Assembly: GCA_947507595.1 (NCBI GenBank)
Contig: OX382276.1
Coordinates: 26,783,032-26,847,031 of the forward strand
Direction: 5' to 3'
Origin: Pyralis farinalis
Taxonomy: Eukaryota > Arthropoda > Insecta > Lepidoptera > Pyralidae
DNA length: 64,000 nucleotides
Position 1 is the first letter of the stretch; every line of letters starts with the position of its first letter. The notes beneath the pieces are model-generated. The model ran no database searches. It was given only the letters and a program-made list of their open reading frames with translations, and was not told the origin of the DNA. Position numbers and translations under genes: made by a program. Shown here one piece after another: positions 1 to 10,800 of this stretch.

Positions 1-29
1 TATCCGAAGTGCCCGAATTCTTTCCTGTA

Positions 30-551
30 TCCTCGATGTTTTTAAGAGAGGTCGGGGCATCAAAAGTGTGGAAGTACCCTAACAGAAAAACCGCAGCCTA
101 ATAGTAACTCACTAGAGGGTTATTGTGTTTGCTGCGTGTGAGTGAGGTTACCAGCCATGCAATTCTGTAAGAGCAAACATCCTTACATCCTCGGAAACAT
201 CGGCTGTTATAGCCTTGAACACAAAATTGCCATTCATTAGTGTCGCTGCGTTTGGAATTGGAATTCTATAAGGCAAACAGCCTCGCGTACGCTTACAGCC
301 TTATAGAATACCAAATAATTTAGCCGTGATCGCAGTAGACGATGTCAAAGCTGTGACATCTGTGATCACAGCGACGCACACAGCCATTACGAGTCGCTTA
401 GAGAATTGCATGGCAGTAAGCTCCTAAGGGTTTGCTGTGTTAGCAGCAGAGGTGGCATCGCGTGAGTGACACTCAATGTACTACAAGCATTCATAGGGTA
501 CGGTAACCGTATTACATCAAGTGGGCCGTATGATTGAATGCCTCCCGACGG
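30..551 (+). mobile_element. tRNA-derived SINE body, split by a nested element
   Basis: 30-154 and 414-551 together form the body and tail of the main SINE of this window (GTTTTTAAGAGAGGT through GTGGCATCGCG to CCTCCCGACG). The promoter-bearing head is missing. The interruption at 155-413 is described separately. Confidence 0.8.
155..413. mobile_element. 259-bp inverted-repeat element nested in a SINE
   Basis: Begins CCATGCAATTCT and ends AGAATTGCATGG, a perfect 12-bp terminal inverted repeat, with the next five bases matching after one mismatch. The flanks 152-154 and 414-416 are both CAG, whereas uninterrupted SINE copies read ACCAGTAAGC with a single CAG. It is a non-autonomous DNA transposon with a 3-bp target duplication; superfamily not assigned. 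Confidence 0.8.
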
Positions 552-796
552 AAGGATTTACGGTTTCATCCCTACTCGATATCACAAAGCCTGCCATGAG
601 CATAAGGAGAGAAGCCAGTGCGGACTTGTTCACTTGGATAGCTGCCAGTTCCACTGTATACATCACTCGCTTGGATCGCGCCGGCCAGTTCATCTGCTGT
701 AACTGCTTGTATATTAACAGCGCGCCGTGCTGCAATAATTGCTTCTTGTAACCTGACCAGTTTTAGTATTGTATTTTTAACTGATTTAAAAAAAAA
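552..796 (-). other. Unrecognised stretch with several open frames
   Basis: Open on both strands: a minus frame from about 780 to 575 reads LQEAIIAARRAVN then DELAGAIQASDVYS; another minus frame and a plus frame are open too. It lies between a SINE and a LINE fragment, so it may be a transposon piece or an exon-like fragment. I cannot name it. Confidence 0.25.
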
Positions 797-1262
797 GCAC
801 AGCTCGCTGTACATCACGCAGTGCTAACCCCAGCGCTTATATAGGTACGGAAACGAGAGCTGAGTTTGGTAGAGAGAGCATGAAAGTAGAATTAACGACA
901 TCGAGATGCGAGCGTTCCGCGAAGTCTACGAACGCTTGTAGAACGAGTTCACAATGACAATGTAAGAAATAGAGGTGGTCTGAAAAATAATATCAGTAAA
1001 GAATCAAAAGAGAAGGCATGCCCCGTTGTTTCGGTCATATATAAAGAATGCAAGAGGTATACAACGCCAAGGTAGGAAGGTTGCAGGAGTCAAGGAAGGC
1101 CAAGACTAAATCGATCTTGTGTTATCAGAATGGGGGCCAAGACCCCTAAGATTCAGCCAGCATGCAAGAAAACAGCTATGAACGTTGAAGAAGCGAGTGA
1201 GGTGTGTAATAAAAAGCCTTTGCCTATGCCGCAAGGGACTCTGAAGTGAAGATATAGACAGG
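797..1262 (+). mobile_element. Decayed 3' fragment of the RTE-like LINE
   Basis: Aligns by eye with the last about 500 bp of the intact LINE (12170-12680), including the GAAGAAGCGAGTGAGGTGTG block and the CGCAAGGGACTC end. Many frameshifts and stops. Confidence 0.75.
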
Positions 1263-1750
1263 ATACAAATTGTGTTTGCAAGACAGGATATAAGCATTTT
1301 ATTCATCAATTATTACCTCTCAACCAGTATAGTTAGAATAGTTTCACCGTAAAACTTTCAATTTTTATTCATGAGAAGTCGCAAATTAGAGATTACAAGT
1401 TAGAGATTTGAGATCATTAAACAGTTAAATTTGCGAGGCTAACTAAGGCGGCCCTACGAACATAAATTAAAGGAAAATCATAAAAATGTTTTATAAAAGT
1501 TTAGAGCTCTGATCCGTAGAGTTGCGCATCTGATCAGAGGTTTTCCGAAGCCATCAATTTTCTTAATAGAACGTCTACTTCAGTAAATAATTTCATCTGA
1601 ATACATAGCTACTGCTTATTCATTTGATGAATTTATTGTATTGTATATTTATTGCTCTTCATTTTTCATTTTTACGTGATGTTACGTAGTGAAATCCCAC
1701 CTGATTTTCCCAAAGGAAGGTTTTATAATTAAAAAAAAAACTTAATAAGA
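1263..1750. other. AT-rich sequence without recognised feature
   Basis: No coding signal and no repeat shared with the rest of the window. Confidence 0.3.
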
Positions 1751-1751
1751 A

Positions 1752-1840
1752 AGAGCAATGATAACCTAGCGGATAAACATTAATAAACATTAAGGTCCCC
1801 GGTTCGAATCCTGTATCGCTAAATTAGTGTATTCGGATTT
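1752..1840 (+). mobile_element. tRNA-like SINE head fragment
   Basis: Contains an A-box-like GATAACCTAGCGGAT and a B box GGTTCGAATCC about 45 bp apart, followed by the TAAATTAGTGTATTCGG block. Same family as the copies at 7986, 22706, 37345 and 52635. Confidence 0.6.
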
Positions 1841-1846
1841 GTATGT

Positions 1847-1992
1847 ATGTATGTATATCTTCACGCCAGGTCCCTTGCGGGGTAGGCAGAGAGAACCGAG
1901 CGCCATAAGACGCGGTCCTTACACACTTCACTCGCTTCTTTCACATTCATAGCTCTTTTCATGCACGCTCGCCGGTTCCTAAGGCTCCTGAA
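1847..1992 (-). mobile_element. LINE 3' end fragment, antisense
   Basis: Reverse complement of the last about 140 bp of the LINE frame, with a (TATG) tail at its left edge. The match breaks off abruptly at CTCCTGA, the pattern of 5' truncation. Confidence 0.85.
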
Positions 1993-2029
1993 ATTGGTAT
2001 TAGGTGTATTCGGATTTATGTACACAATA

Positions 2030-3241
2030 GGGGTTAAAGTTTGAAATTGCCGTTTTATGGTAATAGATACTTTGAATTGACATTAAACTTTCTCGGTGTT
2101 TGACATGACCTGTGAGGTTATTCTTTTAAAAAATGTGCAACATTTGATTTTCGAATTTCAATTGTTTTTTTTTATTCAGCTTAGACGGGAAAGATAGATA
2201 CTTCGAAGTAATTTTTGAATACGAATTCCGATATGGAACTAACGTGGTAGAAACGGCTCGCAAAAACAATGCTGCGTTTGGAGAGCAGACTGCTAATGAA
2301 GGCACCGTGCGTTTTTGGTTTAAACGCTTGCGTCACGGAAACTTCGACTTGAAGAACGAACCACGTGGAATACCGCCCACACAGGTGAATAACGCTGAAT
2401 TGAAGGAGATGGTGGAAGCCGATCCGAGTCAAACTACCCAGGAATTAGCGGCATGGTTTAACGTTACCTCTCCTACAATATTGACTCATTTGCATCAAAT
2501 CAATGAAATAAAAATATATGAAACATGATGAAGAAACGCGTGTTGCAACTTGTGTTGCCTTGTTGAATCGGTACAGAAGGAATATTTTATCGAAATGTGA
2601 CATGTGATGAAAAGAGGATTCTTTAGGATAACCGTAAGCGAAAATGCAATGGCTGACTCCAGGTCAAACGCCGCAACAGTGCCCTAAATAATAAGGTAAT
2701 GGTAACCAATAAAAACGTAATGGTAACTGTTTGGTGGTCGCTTCATGGCATTATTCATTATAGCTTTCAGGTATAGTCAAACAATAACAACAGATGTTTA
2801 CTGTGCCGAACTTCGGACAATGATGGCGAAACTGGCAGTGAAACAGCCCCGACTCGTGAATCGATTTTCTCCATTATTGCTCCATTATAACGCAAAACCT
2901 GATACTGCATGAGAAACCGTTGTAACTCTACAGGAGCTGCAATTAGAAACCATACGTCATCCTCCGTACTCGCGAGACCTTGCTCCAACTGACTACCATT
3001 GTTTTCGTGATTTGAACAATTTTCTACGTGGTAATCTTTTTTCCCCAGGAGGCTGTACAAATTGCTTTCACACAGTTTGTCGAATCTAGAACCCCAGAGT
3101 TCTATCGCAAAGACATAAATAACCTTCCGATTAGGTGGTAACAATGTATAGATAATGAGGGTAAATATTTTGATTAAATAAATATATTACATCTTAGAAA
3201 AAAACGAAACGAAAAAAATGGCAATTTCATACTTTAACCAC
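2030..3241 (+). mobile_element. mariner transposon copy A, inactivated
   Basis: 1212 bp bounded by TA on both sides. The 22-bp ends (GGGGTTAAAGTTTGAAATTG and the complement of the right end) differ at two positions. Pieces of transposase are visible: a helix-turn-helix region (FWFKRLRHGNFDLKNEPRG, about 2310-2375), WLTPGQTPQQCPK, and a catalytic region. The family HDN motif reads H-Y-N near 2890, so the second catalytic aspartate is lost, and stops and frameshifts are frequent. Related copies lie at 31122-32106 and 41359-42558. Confidence 0.85.
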
Positions 3242-3446
3242 TAATATTTGTAATTATTAGTTGTTCAGAGGTGATGAAAAACGTGATCAAACGTATCTTT
3301 TGCGAATTTTTTATTCCTTATTCCATGCTATTATTCCTTTTTTTTAACTAAAAAGCATTGAAAGTCATATTCTGTAAATTTCACTTTTCATATTAAAAGA
3401 TAAAAAATTTTCATTTGCCATTGGGCCATTGAGGTTGGTTTTTCAG
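3242..3446. other. AT-rich spacer
   Basis: No feature recognised. Confidence 0.3.
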
Positions 3447-3830
3447 ACATTCCTATTCTACTGTTCAGGATCACTGTTTCTATATGAAATCTATATGTTT
3501 GTCTGTCGCATTTTTTCGAATATTCGAATTTTTACTTCAGATTCGGATTCAGCATAAAAAAAGTAGAATAGGAATGTTCAGGAACACCGTTCCTATCTCC
3601 GGAACATGGTCAAAATGGCCGACAAATAAAAAAAAATATTGAATTGTTATATAATTGACCTGGTTTATGTTGAATCCGAATCTGAAGTCAACTTTCGAAT
3701 ATTCAAAAAAAAGCGACAGACACACAGTGAAACGCACACACAGTCAAACGCACACACAGACAAACATGTAGATTTCCTATAGGAACTGTGTTCCTGAAAA
3801 GGCTTTAAATTTGTAATTCGAAATATTCCT
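3447..3830. repeat. Foldback repeat with about 110-bp arms
   Basis: The left arm (3450-3558: CCTATTCTACTGTTC through TTCGAATATTCG to CAGATTCGGATTCAGC) recurs inverted at about 3670-3805 (GAATCCGAATCTGAAG through CGAATATTC to GTGTTCCTGAA). A third related piece is at 4798-4985. Confidence 0.7.
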
Positions 3831-4344
3831 GTTCTATTTCAAAATTGCAAATATTAATAGCCAGCGTTTTCTTTATTTTTAAATAGATTAAAGATGCTTT
3901 AACCACGTTAACACCCTACTATATCATTGTTATTGTAAATAAATTTTGTATCTATTTTATTAATGTGTACATGTTTTTTTATTTCATATACCAGAACTAT
4001 CTTTAATATCCAGGTTAAATAGTTAAAAAACTCATCATTTCGGAAACAGGAACCAAGCGGCTATATAAACTTTGGTATATAATGAATATAATGTTAAATG
4101 TGTAATATATAAACTAACGGTGGGACGCATCATGCAATCTGGCTATTAGGGTCAGACAAACAAAAGAGAACTATTTGTGTAAGTAGGCTTAGAGAATCTT
4201 TGCCTGCTCGTGATATACCGTAAGCTGCATTGCCAGCTCATACATACTCGTATACCGTAAGCTGCATTCTTCTTAGAACCGTGAATCCCCTACTGGAGTT
4301 ATTGGATGCGTCGTCGCAATGCAACAATATTAGCATATATATCT
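3831..4344. other. AT-rich stretch, nothing recognised
   Basis: No coding frame of note; a short local duplication of ATACCGTAAGCTGCATT occurs at about 4217 and 4253. Confidence 0.3.
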
Positions 4345-4739
4345 TGACGAGCTCGGTGGCGCAGTGGTTAAACACGCTGCTACGTTTCTTTGGCACCAAT
4401 GCTCGTTGGTTCGATTCCCACACAGGACAAACATTTATGTGCATGAACACGTCTTGATTCGGGTGTTTTTAAGAGAGGTAGGGCGCATCGAAGCCGCCGT
4501 CTGGGGAAGTACCCTCCACCTTACAGAAAAATCGCAGCCAAATAACAACTCCCTAGAGGGTTGTTGGGTTCCTGCATGTGAATGAGCTCACCAGTAAGCT
4601 CCTAAGGCGTTGCTGTATTAGCAGCAGAGGTGGCATCGCGAGAGTGATGCTTAATGTATTGCAAGCGTTCATAGACTTCGGTAGCCGCTTTACATCAGGT
4701 AGGCCGTATGTTTGTATGCCTCTCGGCGTTGTATATAAA
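4345..4739 (+). mobile_element. Full-length tRNA-derived SINE, type 1 tail
   Basis: Head GACGAGCTCGGTGGCGCAGTGG contains a pol III A box (TGGCGCAGTGG), and GGTTCGATTCC is a perfect B box. The body runs through TTTTTAAGAGAGG, ACTCCCTAGAGGGTTG, AGCAGCAGAGGTGGC to GCCGTATG and ends CGGCGTTGTATATAAAAA. About 395 bp; used here as the reference for the other copies. Confidence 0.88.
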
Positions 4740-4797
4740 AACCAGTTGAGAATGCGCAAGCTTGCATTGCCAGAGGAACACCTGGCTCGTCAATTAT

Positions 4798-4985
4798 ATA
4801 ACAATTCATTTTTTTTTTTAATTTGTCGCCATGTTCCGGAGATAGGAACGGTGTTCTTGAACATTCCTATTCTACTTTTATGCTGAATCCGAATCTGAAG
4901 TCAAAATTCGAATATTCGAAAAAACGCACACACAGAAACATAGATTTCATATAGGAACGATGTTCCTGAAAATATCTGTACCTTA
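4798..4985 (+). repeat. Second copy of the 3.4-kb foldback arm
   Basis: Shares CCGGAGATAGGAACGGTGTT, CCGAATCTGAAGTC, CGAATATTCGAAAAA and TAGGAACGATGTTCCTG with the repeat at 3447-3830. Confidence 0.7.
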
Positions 4986-5605
4986 TACTAGTGATATGCA
5001 TATATGCAAATATTTTAATTAAAACAAAATTAAAAAGGAGGGCTACAGACTCTAATGGAAGGCAGCTACAATTGCTGGTAACATTAACTCATTGCCCTCA
5101 CTTCTTTCTCACATTTCGCTATCATACAACATGAAGGGTGTCTGTAAAGCGTCACTTTTATTGTGACTCGCGTCGTTTCGTCCCGTTCCCTTCATCCGGA
5201 GTCGAATTAACCCATAATAGGTATACATTCCAAGCACGTCGTCGGCCATGATGCGCAGATTCCTCGTGACGTCGGGAGACCCCGCAATCTCCTCGTCGAC
5301 ATTATACAGACCTTTGAATACAAAGCCGCTCTTCGATTAGGGTTGAATATTTGTGTATAATGTTTTTTTAGGATCCCAAAAGGGGTTTACTACCACGACA
5401 ATGGTTGTAAGCCGAAAATCTTGTCAATACTTGGAAATAAATCTGGTAGCGATTCAGTCAATATATTTTTTGGGAAGTAAACATAATAACTCCGGTCCGG
5501 TTTATCTATACATGCATCTAAAATGTATGCGGGCTTATATCTGTGATTGAGATTTTGTTTGTGAAATCTATGGTTTGACCGATTACATGATATATATGTG
5601 ATCGA
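4986..5605. other. Unassigned stretch
   Basis: Moderately GC-rich around 5050-5340 and then AT-rich. No protein family or shared repeat recognised. Confidence 0.3.
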
Positions 5606-6390
5606 TAAAAGAGTGTAGGCTAGCGATGGGCGATTGCGAGAGGTTTCTTTCGATTGTCTCGATTGTTCGAACATCTCGATTGTTTTCGATTGTTTCGTCG
5701 AACATCTCGATTGTTGTTGTGTTCGTCTTCGGCGCGATTTCAACTCGAATTTGTGGTTGCGAATTGCGAGTATGCACGATGGCGAGAGATTTCAGTCAAT
5801 TGTTTTGAGTTATATTAGAACATCTCGATGGCCGGACTTGGCCTTGTCTTGTGATTGCGATTTGCGAGTTCAAACTAAGCATGTAAAGTAGCAAACTTAC
5901 CCAACTTACGTACGTATTATAGGAGAAAGGAATCACGAAAATAAATAAAATAATCGAAGTTTATAACGAATCATCTATTTTTAATGACTTAAATAAACTT
6001 GTGCAATGTATGCAACATAGTTTTTTAGTTTTAATACAAAAAGCCACAGCGGCTCGACAAACAATCGCGACATATACACCTCGGCTCGATGCTTGTAAAC
6101 AAATAGCAGCGAGTCGAATCCGTCCGGCTAAACTGACCGGTGACCGATGAATGACTGACTGATGCAACAATCGAAACAATCGAAAAACCTCTCGATTGTT
6201 TTGTAAAACGGCGAGTCGATTGTTGACTCGATTGTATATTTTGACGACTGCGATTCTTTCGATTGTTAAAACATCTCGGAATCGCCCATCGCTAGTGTAG
6301 GCCGCATCAAAGCAGATAGACTGGGAAAGAGCCTCCACCTCTCAGAAGACCGCAGGTTAACAACTACTTCCTGGAGGGTTGTTGAAGTGA
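5606..6390 (+). mobile_element. SINE fragment split by a hAT-like element
   Basis: 5606-5620 and 6295-6390 together match the SINE segment from AAGAGAGGTAGG through the CGCAGG block to GAGGGTTGTTG. The middle is the insertion at 5621-6294. Confidence 0.65.
5621..6294. mobile_element. hAT-like non-autonomous element, 674 bp
   Basis: Perfect 15-bp terminal inverted repeats TAGCGATGGGCGATT and AATCGCCCATCGCTA. An 8-bp target duplication GTGTAGGC sits at 5613-5620 and 6295-6302. Both ends carry repeated TCTCGATTGTT-type subterminal motifs. The 8-bp duplication plus subterminal repeats fit hAT. No transposase is visible inside. Confidence 0.9.
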
Positions 6391-6636
6391 AATGATAATG
6401 ATGCAGGTGGGCTGTATCATTATTTGCCACCTTAGTGGAAGACTGAAGGTAATGGGAATATGTGAGCTGCACTTATACACAAACGTACGTAGGCTACAAT
6501 AACCGCGTCACATCACACTTGTAAAATACTTTTTGATGTAGAGCATTCACCTTTGATTTGTCGACGGTATAGTTCTTATGGCTAAATCGCTGGAGATTTA
6601 GCGCTATACTCAATGACCTCAATAGTGCTTCTAACC

Positions 6637-7402
6637 AGGTAGGTCTCAAGATGAACATGGACAAGACTAAGATCATGTCGAATGTCCATGGTACGCCTAT
6701 ACCGGTCGCGGTTGGAAGCACTAAGCTCGAAGTTGTTGACGAATATGTCTACCTAGGGCAGGTTATTCAGTTAGGTAAGTCTAACTTCTACCGAGAGGTC
6801 AACAGACGGGTCCAACTCGGCTGGGCAGCGTTCGGGAAACTTCGACACATATTGTTCGTCCAAAATACCGCAACGCTTGAAGAGCAAAGTTTTCCAACAG
6901 TGTGTGTTGCCAGTGATGACATACGGAACTGAGACGTGGCCCTTCCCTGCGGGCCGTATGAGGAAGCTTAGGTCGCTTAGCGTGCTATGGAAAGAGCTAT
7001 GCTCGGGGTTTCGTCATCAGTAATGAGGATATCCGCAGTAGAGCCAGGGTAACCGACATAGCTTCTTAAAGAGAAAAACAATTGTATACGATTTTCGATG
7101 TAACTAACTCTGTGTATAATGTTATGCAATATATATAGCCGCCATATAAATGATAAATAAGCTGAAGTGGCAGTGGGTCGGCCATATAGTTCGTAGAACC
7201 GACAACCGCTGGGGAAGAAAGGTTCTCGAATGGCATCCCCGTACTGGTAAACGCAGTGTGGGACAACCCCTCACTAGATGGAGCGACCTAAAGAGGTCTA
7301 TAGTGAATCGATGGATGTAGGTGGCACAGGATCGAAATGAATGCCACTCCAGAGGGGAGGCCTGTGTTCAGCAGTGGACGAATACATGAGATGATGATGA
7401 TG
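6637..7402 (+). mobile_element. Second LINE family, 3' remnant with (GAT) tail
   Basis: Translated pieces NMDKTKIMSN and EVVDEYVYLGQ are the typical region after the RT YADD box in RTE-type LINEs; WQWVGHIV, SRMPF-like and the GGLCSAVDEY end follow in shifted frames. It ends GATGATGATGATG, the short-repeat tail of that clade. Multiple frameshifts. Other fragments of this family are antisense at 30295-31070 and 45802-46090. Confidence 0.75.
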
Positions 7403-7531
7403 TAGAACATAAAATAAATACGCAAAACGTGTAAAAAAATAGGAAATTACAAAAAGTATCACAGTTACGGATGGAGAAGTAGCGATCGATTGGAATCACG
7501 GTTGACTAAATAAATAAGAAGCTTTACTATT

Positions 7532-7542
7532 TTATTGAATTA
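7532..7542 (+). promoter_or_regulatory. RCSI-like (P3) opsin core promoter site
   Basis: TTATTGAATTA differs at one position from the palindromic rhodopsin conserved sequence I consensus TAATYNRATTA. RCSI lies just upstream of the TATA box in Drosophila opsin genes and is bound by homeodomain factors. Here it sits 32 bp upstream of a TATA box and about 230 bp before the opsin ATG. Placement is right; function is inferred. Confidence 0.6.
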
Positions 7543-7574
7543 AGGAATTAACCTGCACGCACTATTTGGACGCA

Positions 7575-7582
7575 TATAAAAG
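7575..7582 (+). promoter_or_regulatory. TATA box of the opsin gene
   Basis: TATAAAAG lies between the RCSI-like site and the ATG. A start about 30 bp downstream would fall near 7602-7610 and give a 5' leader of about 160 bases, if no upstream noncoding exon exists. Confidence 0.6.
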
Positions 7583-7768
7583 TGTAGCCCACAATGTGCC
7601 ACACACAAGTGAGAAGCGGCAGTCATTTGTCGGACTACTCACTTCATTACCTGCCTACATAGTTTTTTTTACACACTCTAAGTTTCCAGTATTTAGTTAA
7701 CCAATGTTACTCTATCTAATTTAAATCAATAGAAATCATAGTCGCCATTTTGTAAATTGGCGCGCAAA

Positions 7769-7824
7769 ATGGCGACCAACGACTCGGACTACGAAATCGG
7801 GCCTATGGCTTACACTTTGAAAAT
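7769..7824 (+). CDS. BRh: Blue opsin exon 1 (residues 1 to part of 19)
   Basis: Starts at the first ATG of the conserved N-terminus (MATNDSDYE, then GPMAYTLK). The donor is GTTAGT at 7825. The exon ends after two bases of codon 19 (phase 2); G from exon 2 restores Met19. Reading on past the donor soon leaves opsin-like sequence, which supports the splice. Intron 1 is 558 bp and holds a SINE. Confidence 0.88.
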
Positions 7825-10800
7825 GTTAGTAGTCAATTTTCGTAATTCGAATAAGTTATATACACTTATATACACTTTGTTGATTACAATATAAACTGAA
7901 GTTCGGGCAGACCTTAAACTGTTCTATCTAAATCGTTTATAATAAAATCTGCTTCAGCAAATTATTTTTGATGCTATGATTATAACATGGCTACGGATAA
8001 TAGCACAGTGGATAAAAAGCTATTGGCCAACTGGTTCCCAGTGCAAACCCTACCATGTACCACTAAATTCGCGTTTTCACATTTCGCCACATATTTGTAA
8101 TTAACACTTATTCGACGGTGAAGAAAAACATCGTAAGGAAACCCATACGTCCAAGAAATTAAATTTCGAAAGATGTGTCAATAAGCGATCGCAACGCGCG
8201 GGTCCACCCTTTTTTTGTGTGACAGATTGCATACAATCAGGATTGTTATTACAGATCGCTCTCATTTTCCCGCTTTTGTGGGTTTTGGCTTTTATGGTAT
8301 TTGAGGATACATTATCATTTTAATGATTTTGAATGTGTAACTATAATATAAGCATACAAAATTTCTTAATTATTTCTTACAGGGTATCTAAGGAAGTCAT
8401 AGAGCACATGCTCGGATGGAACATCCCGGAAGAACACCAAGACTTAGTCCACGACCACTGGCGTAGTTTCCCAGCAGTGAGCAAGTACTGGCACTACTGC
8501 TTGGCGCTCATCTACACCATGCTGATGGTGACCTCCGTCACAGGCAATGGCATTGTCATTTGGATATTTAGCACGTGAGTTACACTTACCCTTCATATTA
8601 TCGGTGAACACCGTTTTATATAGAAAAAAATAATTTTTATTGAAAAGTGTGTATTTAACTCTTAAAACAATAAACAATTTAACTGCGTATGAAGGCACCC
8701 CGAGCTCACAAAAGCGTTGTATTTTAGCGCTTGAATATTTCAGTGATTCGAGCCTACGGACCAATAGAAGAATATTTTAACCAATAAGCCCTTAGGTACC
8801 GCCATGTTGATCCGCGAACAAACCAATAAGAACTGCGCTTTCTACTTTAGCCCCCGCAATCTATATTATTGGAATTGATGAGTTAGGTAACAACTAACAA
8901 CTCACAATTTAGGTCCCGATAGTGTTAGATATTTGATAAACCGTGGTGCACGGCAGTTGAGCTTCACTTGATTAGCCATCTCTTTGAGGTTTTTAAATGC
9001 CTTATTTGTCATATTGCTGTCTCTCACTTTGCCAAGAGGGGAAGTCGATTCCAAAGCTTCCTACTCCTACAAATTTCTTCTGATTTAATTCATTGTGAGT
9101 TCCAAGGCAGCTGTAGTTTAACCCCCGGGACAGCAATGGACTTCACTCTTCATTGCCTTTTTGGTGGTCCCCGCTGTTAATTCTGGCTATACAGGAGACA
9201 CAGTGGTGGGTATGAGTGACGGACCTGTCCCGTTTTAGCCCCCGCTACGTAACAATGAATTGATAACCGATGTTACGTAGTTTCTACGTAATAGCTATCT
9301 GATCGTTTCTTCATAGGTTATTCTCTTCATGGTTCAATCCAATGAAAAAGACAGATAGATAATTAGTTTTATTTGTTATCACATAGAAACACACACAAAT
9401 AGAGAAACACAAGAAAAAAGAAAAATCACATACAGGTAACAATGACAACAGTAATGACAGCAAACATTAGTTGGGGGTCATGTGCCAGAAGCGTGCTCGT
9501 TCGCGACCCCTGCCAATCAGTCGATTGCAATTCTGGACCAAGAGCGCACCGACGTGCGGATTAGGGCGTCCCCCGTAGGCGACGCGCACCGATCCGCCCC
9601 CGTCGGTGCGAATACAGCTGCATGCGGCGGTGGGGGCCGCCACCCACCACGCAGCGCCAATTCCGGCGGGACGAGGGGAGCCGAGTGCCGCATAGGCACG
9701 TGGAATGTGAGAGGTGGATTGAAAGATAAGACGAATGAACTGATAGACGTAATGAATGATAGACGTTTGGATGCTTTATGTGTGACAGAGACTAAGCGCA
9801 AGGGGAGCGACACCGATGATCTGCCCGGTGGTATGATGGCCCTATGGTCTGGGGTAGACCGTGACGATCATGCCAGTGCTGGTGTAGGTGTCGTACTCTC
9901 CTCTCGCTTAGCCACTGGTGTAAGAGATTACTGTTTGGTAGGGCCTAGACTTCTCTGGGTTCGTATTAAACTGGGCATCACGCGAGTATTTTTGGTTGCA
10001 GCATACGCTCCCGTAAGCTCAGCGTGTGCTCAAGAACTGGAGAAGTTTTGGGAGTCTGTGAGGGATGTTCTGGACTTAGTTGAAGGGAACGAAAGAGTGA
10101 TTATGTGTGGAGACTTGAATGGATGGGTTGGGACCAAGCGATACAGCTATGAAGCTGTTCTTGGTCCGTATGGAGATAAGAGAGTGAACGAAGCAGGTAA
10201 GTCTATACTAGATTTATGTATGGAACGAGGCCTCCTCGTGTCGAATACTTTATTTCATCATAAGGATATTCACACGTATACATGGAGAAGGAATGATCAA
10301 AAAAGTGTGATTGATTTGATTTTAATAGATAGACGTCTCCGAAATGTTTTAATGGATACAAGAGCCTTTAGAGGCCCCACTCTTGAGACGGACCACTACC
10401 TGGTGGTAAGCCGGTTTGTGGGCCTTTTTAGGAAGTGGAGGCACTGGCGAGTGCGTATCCCTTTCGGAGATCATGAAAGGATAATGAGCGAAAAATTGCA
10501 AGATGAAAGTGTAAGGAGAATGTATGTGCATCTGGTAAGTGAGAGACTTGCAAATGCAAGCCTCTCCGACTCAGATGTGGATGATTGTTGGAAAGTTTTG
10601 AAAGAAAGTATGGTGAATAGTGCAAAAGAAGCTTGTGGATGCGCAAAGAGACGTAAAACAGCGAAAGGAGATGCCTGGTGGGATGCGGAGGTTGAATCCT
10701 CCGTAGCAAGAAAGAGGAAAGCATGGCTGGATTACGTATCATCTTTGCCTTTAAATGAAAATATGAGAGAAAAGAAGAAAGAAATGTACCGTCTATGCAA

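Larger units (their letters stand above)
7403..7768 (+). promoter_or_regulatory. Proximal upstream region and 5' leader of the opsin
   Basis: After the (GATGAT) tail of a LINE remnant near 7402 this is the only unbroken repeat-free stretch ahead of the gene. It contains the RCSI-like site and the TATA box. The leader is AT-rich with no obvious competing upstream reading frame of size. Confidence 0.5.

Noticed and set aside
2767..3144. 125-codon minus frame
   Set aside because: Antisense shadow of the mariner copy A transposase; the plus strand carries the recognisable motifs in the right order.
7824..7870. Opsin exon 1 reading through without a splice
   Set aside because: Beyond GTTAGT the frame gives sequence unlike any opsin, whereas splicing to 8383 restores Met-Val-Ser-Lys-Glu as in the family.
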